Assembly: GCA_964392615.1 (NCBI GenBank)
Contig: CAYMRB010000183.1
Span: 1-18,150 of the forward strand
Origin: CAYMRB01 sp964392615
GTDB lineage: Bacteria > Planctomycetota > UBA8108
Direction of reading: 5' to 3'
DNA: 18,150 nt
Shown here: piece by piece, positions 6,252-12,900 of the stretch
How positions within the stretch are numbered: position 1 is the stretch's first letter
How the letters are laid out: every line of letters starts with the position of its first letter
Notes under the pieces: model-generated
Told to the model about the DNA's origin: nothing
Databases searched by the model: none
Seen by the model: only the letters and a program-made list of their open reading frames with translations
Position numbers and translations under genes: made by a program

Positions 6252-7125
6252 CTCGAGCGACCTCGTCCGCGACTTCGTCCTCTCCGAGCTCGATGACACC
6301 GGCGGTTTTCGCGATCGCGACGGCGCGCCCGATCTGTACTACACGGTGTTCGGCATCGAGTGCCTGGTCGCGTTGCGCGAGGAACCGCCGCGTGCGCGCG
6401 TCCTGCCATACCTCGAGAGCCTCGCGGCGAGCCTTTCCGACTGCGACGAGGCTCCCCGTGAGGAGGGCGGTCTCGACTTCGTCCACATCGCCTGTCTCGC
6501 TCGCGCCTACGCGGGCCTCGGAGCGCAGCCCGACGCCGCCGTGCGCGACCGCGTGATCGCGGCGATCGAGAACCACCGCAGCGCTGACGGCGGCTGGGCC
6601 AACTCCCTCGGCGCCGAGAACGGCACGCTCTACGCGGCGTTTCTCGCGCTCGGCGCGCTGCAGGATCTCGGCGTGAACGCCGCCGACACGGAACGCCTCG
6701 TCGACTTCTGTCGCACCATGGAGACGGCGGACGGCGGCTACGCGAACGATCGATCGATGGTCGTCGGCACGACCACGGCGGTTTCGGCGGCGTGCGCGCT
6801 GCTGCGGCAGATCGGTGCAGCCCCGCGGCCCGAAACCGGCGATTGGCTCGAGGCGCAGTTCACTCCGGGCGGCGGGTTCCGTGCCATGCCTCGCGCGCCG
6901 ATGCCGGACCTCCTGTCGACCGCCACGGCGCTTCACGCGCTGGCAGGACTCCAGCGCTCTCTGACGCACCTCGCCGAACCTTGCCTCGACTTCATCGACA
7001 CGCTGTGGACGAACCGCGGCTCCTTCTACGGCCACTGGGCCGACGACGTGCTCGACTGCGAGTACACCTACTACGGCCTGCTCGCGCTCGGCCACCTGCA
7101 CCTGGCAACGGACTCCGGATCGTGA
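6193..7125 (+). CDS. Single alpha-barrel prenyltransferase/terpene-cyclase-like protein
   Basis: 310 residues with repeated prenyltransferase/squalene-cyclase helical units: SADGGWAN, TADGGYAN, TPGGGFRAMP, then PDLLSTATALHAL, and a C-terminal DVLDCEYTYYGLLALGH. The length and repeat number fit one alpha-alpha barrel, as in protein prenyltransferase beta subunits or a lone cyclase domain. I see no DxDD protonation motif. The DCEYTYYG segment places Asp-Cys where beta subunits carry zinc ligands, but I cannot confirm a metal site. The GTG at 6193 has AAAGG at 6180-6184 with 8-base spacing; the ATG at 6211 is the alternative. It overlaps the synthase gene upstream and shares GTGA with the cyclase gene downstream. 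It could bind or deliver the prenyl substrate or be a second catalytic subunit; the role is open. Confidence 0.85.
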   Translation: MSSRLEMLQVARTAPGLLRDSSDLVRDFVLSELDDTGGFRDRDGAPDLYYTVFGIECLVALREEPPRARVLPYLESLAASLSDCDEAPREEGGLDFVHIACLARAYAGLGAQPDAAVRDRVIAAIENHRSADGGWANSLGAENGTLYAAFLALGALQDLGVNAADTERLVDFCRTMETADGGYANDRSMVVGTTTAVSAACALLRQIGAAPRPETGDWLEAQFTPGGGFRAMPRAPMPDLLSTATALHALAGLQRSLTHLAEPCLDFIDTLWTNRGSFYGHWADDVLDCEYTYYGLLALGHLHLATDSGS

Positions 7126-8978
7126 CCGACGCCGCGACTCTCTTCGACAGCGTCGCGTCTCGGCTCCTCGACGAGCGCACGGCGAGCGGCCATTGGGAGG
7201 GCGAGCTCTCGACGAGCGCGCTGTCGACCGCGACGGCTAGCTTCGCGCTCTACGCGGTGGACCGTGCGCGCGGCGACGAGCGACACCGCGACCTCGTCGA
7301 GGGTGGCCTCGATTGGCTCGTTCGCCATGTCAACACCGACGGCGGCTGGGGCGACACGACTCGGTCGCTGAGCAACATCTCCACGACGACGCTGTGCTTC
7401 TCGGCCCTGAGCGCTGCGGCGCCGTGGCGCGAACGTTACAGCGCGACGATCGCCGGCGCGCGCGAGTGGATCGTCGCGCGCGCCGGCAGCGTCGAGGCTG
7501 CGCCGCTCGCCGCGGCGATCACCGACGTGTACGGCGAGGACCGCACGTTCAGCGTGCCGATTCTGACGATGGCCGCGCTCGCGGGTCAACTCGGCGACGA
7601 GCCCGAGTGCTGGCGCCACGTGCGTCAATTGCCGTTCGAGCTCGCCGCGTTGCCGCGGCGTTCGTTCCGTCTCCTCGGCCTGCCGGTCGTCAGCTATGCC
7701 CTGCCGGCGCTCATCGCCATCGGCCACGTGCGGGACCGTCGTCGTCCCGGAAACCCGTTCGCGCATGCTCTGCGTGCAGTGACGCGATCGCGCGCGCTGC
7801 GCGTGCTCGATTCGATCCAGCCGACGAACGGCGGCTTCCTCGAGGCCACGCCGCTGACGTCTTTCGTGACGATGAGCCTCGCAGGCGCCGGCGACGCCGA
7901 CCATGCGGTCACGCAGCGCGGCGCCGGCGCCCCCCCCCCGGCGGCCACGCCGCGGGGGGGGGCCTCCCCCCCCACCGCCGCGCGCCACGACGGTAGCTGG
8001 CCGATCGACACGAATCTCGCGACGTGGGTGACGACGCTGTCGATCAACGCGCTCGCGGCGTCGGGACGTCTCGAGGGGCTCCTCTCGGGCGCCGAACGAC
8101 TTCGACTGCGCGACTGGCTTCTGGCGCAGCAGTACCGCGACGTGCACTCCTACACCGACGCGCCGCCGGGAGCCTGGGCCTGGACCGATCTGCCGGGCGG
8201 CGTTCCGGACGCGGACGACACCGCCGGCGCGCTTCTCGCGCTGCGTCACCTCGAGCCTCCCGAAGAGGCAACGCGCCAGGCCGCGGCGTTCGGAGTGCGC
8301 TGGCTGCTCGATCTTCAGAACCGCGACGGCGGCGTACCGACCTTCTGCCGCGGCTGGGGCAAGCTGCCGTTCGACCGCAGCGGGGCCGACCTGACCGCGC
8401 ATGCGCTGCGCGCGTTCGTCGCGTGGCGCGACCACCTGCCGTCACGAACGCGGCGCACAGGGTTGGCTCGAAAGGTCGACCGCGCAATCGAAGCGGGCGT
8501 GAGCTTCCTGCGCGCGACGCAGCGCGACGACGGGGCGTGGCAGCCGCTGTGGTTCGGCAACCAACACGCCGACGGCAACCTGAATCTGACCTACGGGACC
8601 GCGAAGGTGCTCGTCGGCCTCGACGCGGTCGGGTCGCGCGGCCGCGTCGACGACCTTCGCGCTCGCGGCACCGCGTGGCTGGTCGCCGCGCAGAACGACG
8701 TTGGCGGCTGGGGCGGAGTTCGAGGCGTGGAGTCATCGCTAGAGGAGACGGCGCTCGCCGTCGAAGCGCTGGCGGCCGCAGGGCCGGAAGCGCCAGGCGA
8801 CGCGAGGCAAGCCACGGCCCGCGGGGTCGACTGGCTCGCCCGTGCCATCGAGCAAGGCTGTGTGGAGCGGCCGACGCCGATCGGGTTCTACTTCGCGAAC
8901 CTGTGGTACTTCGAACGACTCTATCCGCTGATCTTCGCGACGGACGCGCTCGGGCGTGTCGCGAGGCGAAGCGGCTGA
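7122..8978 (+). CDS. Squalene-hopene-cyclase-like class II terpene cyclase
   Basis: 618 residues, close to the about 630 of squalene-hopene cyclases. Visible hallmarks: GHWEGELSTSALSTAT near residue 23, QPTNGGFLEATPLTSF, DGSWPIDTNLATW, the catalytic DxDD as PDADDT (D363-A-D365-D366), GWGKLPFDRSGADLTAHAL, a QW repeat QRDDGAWQPLWFGN with NLTYGTAKVL (about 466-495), and QNDVGGWGG near 523. DxDD enzymes protonate a terminal alkene or epoxide and cyclise the isoprenoid, usually at the membrane surface. The C-terminal QW region differs from classical hopene cyclases, so the substrate may be a prenyl chain other than squalene; no squalene synthase is in this window. A low-complexity Pro/Gly/Ala stretch replaces an expected helix at about residues 265-285. 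The GTG start overlaps the previous stop (GTGA). Confidence 0.92.
   Translation: MTDAATLFDSVASRLLDERTASGHWEGELSTSALSTATASFALYAVDRARGDERHRDLVEGGLDWLVRHVNTDGGWGDTTRSLSNISTTTLCFSALSAAAPWRERYSATIAGAREWIVARAGSVEAAPLAAAITDVYGEDRTFSVPILTMAALAGQLGDEPECWRHVRQLPFELAALPRRSFRLLGLPVVSYALPALIAIGHVRDRRRPGNPFAHALRAVTRSRALRVLDSIQPTNGGFLEATPLTSFVTMSLAGAGDADHAVTQRGAGAPPPAATPRGGASPPTAARHDGSWPIDTNLATWVTTLSINALAASGRLEGLLSGAERLRLRDWLLAQQYRDVHSYTDAPPGAWAWTDLPGGVPDADDTAGALLALRHLEPPEEATRQAAAFGVRWLLDLQNRDGGVPTFCRGWGKLPFDRSGADLTAHALRAFVAWRDHLPSRTRRTGLARKVDRAIEAGVSFLRATQRDDGAWQPLWFGNQHADGNLNLTYGTAKVLVGLDAVGSRGRVDDLRARGTAWLVAAQNDVGGWGGVRGVESSLEETALAVEALAAAGPEAPGDARQATARGVDWLARAIEQGCVERPTPIGFYFANLWYFERLYPLIFATDALGRVARRSG
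7918..7978. other. Poly-C/poly-G low-complexity block inside the cyclase gene
   Basis: Runs of C, then G, then C again, with complementary arms (GGCGG and the C run against CCGC and the G run) around CCACG, so a very stable hairpin is possible. It stays in frame and encodes Gly/Ala/Pro/Arg filler where related cyclases have a hydrophobic helix before the DGSW motif. It is either a genuine recent insertion or a sequencing/assembly artefact. Confidence 0.7.
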
Positions 8979-9037
8979 GCGCGCTCCCTCGAAGCGGCGA
9001 TCCAGCCGCGAAAGCGCAGCCTCTCTTCGACGCCAGG

Positions 9038-9064
9038 TTGCGAGCGCGCCCTTCGCGGGATAGT
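9038..9064 (+). promoter_or_regulatory. Weak candidate promoter for the membrane protein gene
   Basis: TTGCGA at 9038-9043 and GATAGT at 9059-9064 with a short 15-base spacer. It would start transcription near 9071, leaving a leader of about 30 bases before the preferred ATG at 9100. The 121-base spacer from the cyclase stop otherwise shows no clear signal, and read-through from the cluster is also possible. Confidence 0.25.
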
Positions 9065-9099
9065 CTGCTGGCACGCGTATGTCGGCTACGGAGGAGAGC

Positions 9100-9897
9100 A
9101 TGCAGTACGAAGACGACCCGAATCGCCCGGAGAGTGACAACCCGTTCGAGGCCCCTTCGGCCGGTGGACCCGGCGGCGTGTCGCCGGGAGCCTCGTTCAC
9201 GGGAGGCCAGGATTGGAGCCCGGTCGACGCAATCGTGTTGGGAGGGTACGGGGTAACGCGCGACCCTATGATCATCCTGATCGCGTTCGTGGCCGGCCTG
9301 TGCATGCAGGCCGTCGGCATGCTCGGGGGGTTCATCCAAGCTGGCATGATGGCAACGAACGATCCGGAGCTCGCGCTCGTCGGGGCCGTAATCCGGCTGT
9401 TCTTCACGCTACTCAACGTCTTCGTCGCTGCCTGGATCACTCTGGGCTATGTGAAGGTCCTGCTGAGCGTCGCCCGCGGACAGCGGGCGGACATCTCGGA
9501 ACTGTTCTCGGGAGGTCCGTACGGCAGCATGCTCGGGGCGATGATCCTCACCTTCCTGGCCACGCTCGCCGGAACGATCCTGCTGATCGTGCCGGGCATC
9601 ATCGTCGCCATCGGCCTGCAGTTCTACGCGTATCGCATCGTGGACCGGGGCGAGGGGGCGGTCGACTCGATGGGCTCGAGCTGGCAGATCACGACCGGCC
9701 ACAAGTGGATGCTGTTCGTCTACGCGCTGCTCTGTTTCGCCGTGATGCTGTTGGGTCTGCTCGCGTGCTGCGTCGGCGCGATCGTCGCCGCACCGATCAT
9801 CGCGATCGGCAACGCGTACATCTATCTGTGCATCACCGGCGAAGCCGTGGGCGGGTCGGACGACGAGGTCGCTAGCAACCAGCCGGAACGATACTGA
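9100..9897 (+). CDS. Multi-pass membrane protein of unknown function
   Basis: 265 residues. A polar N-terminal 45 residues (rich in Pro, Gly, Asp) is followed by about five or six hydrophobic segments: around MIILIAFVAGLCMQAVG, IRLFFTLLNVFVAAWITLG, ILTFLATLAGTILLIVPGI, then two or three from MLFVYALLCFAVMLLGLL to the C-terminus. The LIVPGIIVAIG turn, then a Ser-x-x-x-Thr-x-Gly-His/Lys-Trp region, resemble DUF975-like bacterial membrane proteins; I do not claim the family firmly. The ATG at 9100 is chosen over the in-frame ATG at 9079 because GGAGG at 9090-9094 sits 5 bases before it. It is convergent with the minus-strand LTD/CotH gene, with only 28 bases between the stops. Nothing ties it to the cluster beyond orientation. 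Confidence 0.75.
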   Translation: MQYEDDPNRPESDNPFEAPSAGGPGGVSPGASFTGGQDWSPVDAIVLGGYGVTRDPMIILIAFVAGLCMQAVGMLGGFIQAGMMATNDPELALVGAVIRLFFTLLNVFVAAWITLGYVKVLLSVARGQRADISELFSGGPYGSMLGAMILTFLATLAGTILLIVPGIIVAIGLQFYAYRIVDRGEGAVDSMGSSWQITTGHKWMLFVYALLCFAVMLLGLLACCVGAIVAAPIIAIGNAYIYLCITGEAVGGSDDEVASNQPERY

Positions 9898-9925
9898 GAG
9901 ACCGCGTACCTTCTTCAGCGGGCGG

Positions 9926-12900
9926 CTACCGACACGGCAGCGCGTCGGCTGTCGGATCCTCTCCCGCCTCCGGGAATGGCGCCGGTGGATTGGGGCCACC
10001 TGAGAACAGGCCTCGTAGCGTGTAGATCGGATCGGACACGTCGATGCGGCCGTCGTCGTTCGCGTCCATGCGGTCGCGGCAATCCGGCCCTTCGGCGCCG
10101 CGGAACAGGAACGACAGCGTGCGAATGACGTCCGTCAGGTTGACGTCGCCGTCCGCGTCGGTGTCCGCGCGGATGAACAGGCCGGCGAGGGCGTCGAACG
10201 GGATCGCACCCATGTCCGTTCCATCGTGCCCCGTGCCGATGCACGGCGACTCGGAACGTAATCCGTAGTCGCCCGCCAGAACGTCCCGAAAGCGAGGGTC
10301 GAGCGAGAGATTGCCTTCGCCCGGCCACAGCCGGTCGGAGATGTTCGAATGCGTGAGCTCGATACTCGACAGGGCGTCGAGCTTCACGTCGAACGCGTTG
10401 TTCCAGATGATCATGCTGTGGAACGTGCCGTGTCCGCCGTCCGACGCCCCATCCTTCGCCCACAGGCTGATGCCCTCCTGATTGCCGACCAGCGTGTTGT
10501 GGTGGCCCTCGCGAACATCGACGCCGCTCTTCAGCGCGATCGCCGTGCCGCAGTTGTAGATCAGGTTGCCCGTGACGATCGGCGGCCCGAACGGTCCGTC
10601 GTCCTCGAGCGACAAGGCCTTGTCCTGGATATTGACGAACACGTTGTCGCGAATATCGACCGTCGTGTCGCCGAGGTCGATGCCGTCGTCCGATCCGTTG
10701 ATGAACACGCAGCGCTCGATGCGATTGCGCTCATCCGCGTTGAAATCGAAGTCGATCGCGTCCTTGTCCCCCACCATGTTGCGGAACGTCGAATCGAAGA
10801 CGAGCACGACCGAACGCGTGCAGTGAACGCCCTCGTGGATGTTCTCGAACAGGCTGCTTCGAACCTCGACCTTCGCATCGGTACCGTCGACGGCATTGGC
10901 CGTGAGCTGGCGGAAGGTGCAACCGTCGATCAGGGCCTTCGCGTCGACCGGCGCGACGTGGCCCCCGAAGCCCGACGGGTTGTCGCCAAACTCGAAGTCG
11001 CAATGTCGCAACACGTGCGTCGGGTCGCCGGCGTCGATTCCGGTGCCCTCCATCGCGACACCGCCCCAGCGGCCGGAGCAGCTCGACGCACGGAAGAGGA
11101 TCGGATCCGCAGCCGTCCCCTCGGCCTCGATCAGGCCGTGGACGACGATCGACGCGCCGCGCTCGCCGTAGATCACCGTGCCCGGCTCGATCGTCAGGCG
11201 CGATCCGTCCGGAATGGTCACGGTCGACGTCATCAGATACGGACTGCCCGCGGCGTCCCAGGTCACGTCTCCCGTCAACGTGCCCGCGACGATGCTCTGC
11301 TCACCACCGAAGCGCCGCACGGTGACCTCGAGCTCCTCCGTGACCTGTTGGAACGCGTCGAACGACCGAATCGTCACGACGGTGTCCCCCGGTCCGACGT
11401 TAGCCGTGCCCTGCCAGCTCGCGTCCACCGGATCGTACGTCGCCTCCACGCCGTCGATCTCGACGCGCACCGTGCCGCACGCGTTCGCGAGGCCGGACAT
11501 GCCGATCACATCGGACGCCGCGTAGATCAGTGAACCGCATCCGATCCCGCCTTCGACGACGCCACCGACGCGAAGCACGGGCTCCAGCGAGAAGTCGCTC
11601 GAGCCGAGCGATCCGTTGACGCCGTGCAAAGCGAGCACGTTCTGCCCCGGGCTGAGCTCGTCGAGGAATGCGCTGACGTCGATGATCTCCGACGACCCCG
11701 CTTCGCGATCGTCCATCGCTGTCTCGTCGAAGGCGATTGTCGTTCCGGGATCCCCGAGACTCCGCCGGGCGATCTCGACGCCGTTCAGGTACGCGACGAA
11801 ACCATCGTCGTAGTCGATCACGAGCTCGAGGGCCGTCAGCAAGGCCGGGTCCGCGACCGTGAACGCGCGACGAACGTAGACGGACGCGTAGCGATCCTCC
11901 ATGTCGTCGAGCACCGTGGCGTCATCGTCGTCCCCATAGCCGAAGCCGGACGGCCCGGCCGGCCAATCGCCGTCGTCGAAGTCGAGCTCGGTCCACGCGA
12001 GGGTGCCGCCCGAAGGCTCCTCCGTCCCCTTGAAGTAGCGCCACGTGTCGCCGACGCGGATGAGCTCTTCGCCGGGGAGAGTCGCCGTTCCGGCGGACAG
12101 CGACGTCGGCACGGTCTCGTCGATGTACCCGATGCGCCGGGTCATGTACGCATCGATGCGGTCGATCGTCGAGAAGCTGAACAGGAAGTCGATGAGCCGG
12201 AATCGCAGGCGAATCTGCGCGCGAGAGAACGTCCCGAAGCGCAGGTTCATCACGTTGCAGTAGAACAGCGGCGCGAAGCGGGGATGCAGCAGGAAGCGCC
12301 GGAACGTCGCCAGATCGGTGCGAATCAACGGATCGTCGGCGTCGTTGTACGTCTCCTCGTGGTCCCACGCGATGAGCAGGAACTTCCCGGCATTCGGGCG
12401 TCTTGATGACTCCGGCACACGATAGAGGAAGTAGTCCTCCCCGGAGCGATTCCAGATGCCGCCGTCGTCGTTCGTCAAGCAGGCCTGAACGGCGAAGAAG
12501 CGTGCCCACTGCCAGGGATCGATCAGCTCCACGACTCGATCGGCGAAGATGTCATCCGGCGTTTCGTCACGATCGAACGCACGCGCCAGCTCGATGAGGT
12601 CCGAGTAGTCGTCTTCCTCGCGATTCGTCCGCTTCCCGTAGTACGGCCGGTACTCCTCCCGATCCTCCCCGAGGAACGTCAAGTCCCCTTCGTCCGGGAA
12701 GCCGCTCGGATCGTACGCGCGGTACAGGTTGCCGTCATCGCTCGCCCCGCCGAAGTACCGATTCAGAAAGCTGCTGTCGATGCGCTCCTTCCTCACGTAG
12801 CGTCGGTTCGTGGCTCCCTGCACGGTCAGATTGACCGTCACGCTCAGCGGTGCAGGCATCCCGGCGCGCAGGAAGAGGTCGGAGGCGAGCATCTCGTGCT

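Noticed and set aside
7071..8435. 454-codon minus-strand open frame across the cyclase genes
   Set aside because: Arg-rich, low-complexity product antisense to two genes with clear family motifs; a GC-skew shadow.
7122..8978. Standard hopanoid biosynthesis locus (shc with hpn genes)
   Set aside because: No hpnCDE squalene synthesis genes or hpnGHO-type tailoring genes are visible, and the C-terminal QW region departs from classical hopene cyclases.
9898..9925. Bidirectional terminator between convergent genes
   Set aside because: The 28-base spacer has no convincing stem with a T-run on either strand.
10020..10170. Cellulosome dockerin
   Set aside because: The double calcium-loop tail is a general C-terminal feature of planctomycete secreted proteins; no cohesin or scaffoldin gene is present.
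10349..11533. Long plus-strand open frame opposite the LTD/CotH gene
   Set aside because: Arg/Asp/Val-rich translation without recognisable domains; it lies wholly antisense to a strongly supported gene and is expected by chance in GC-rich DNA.
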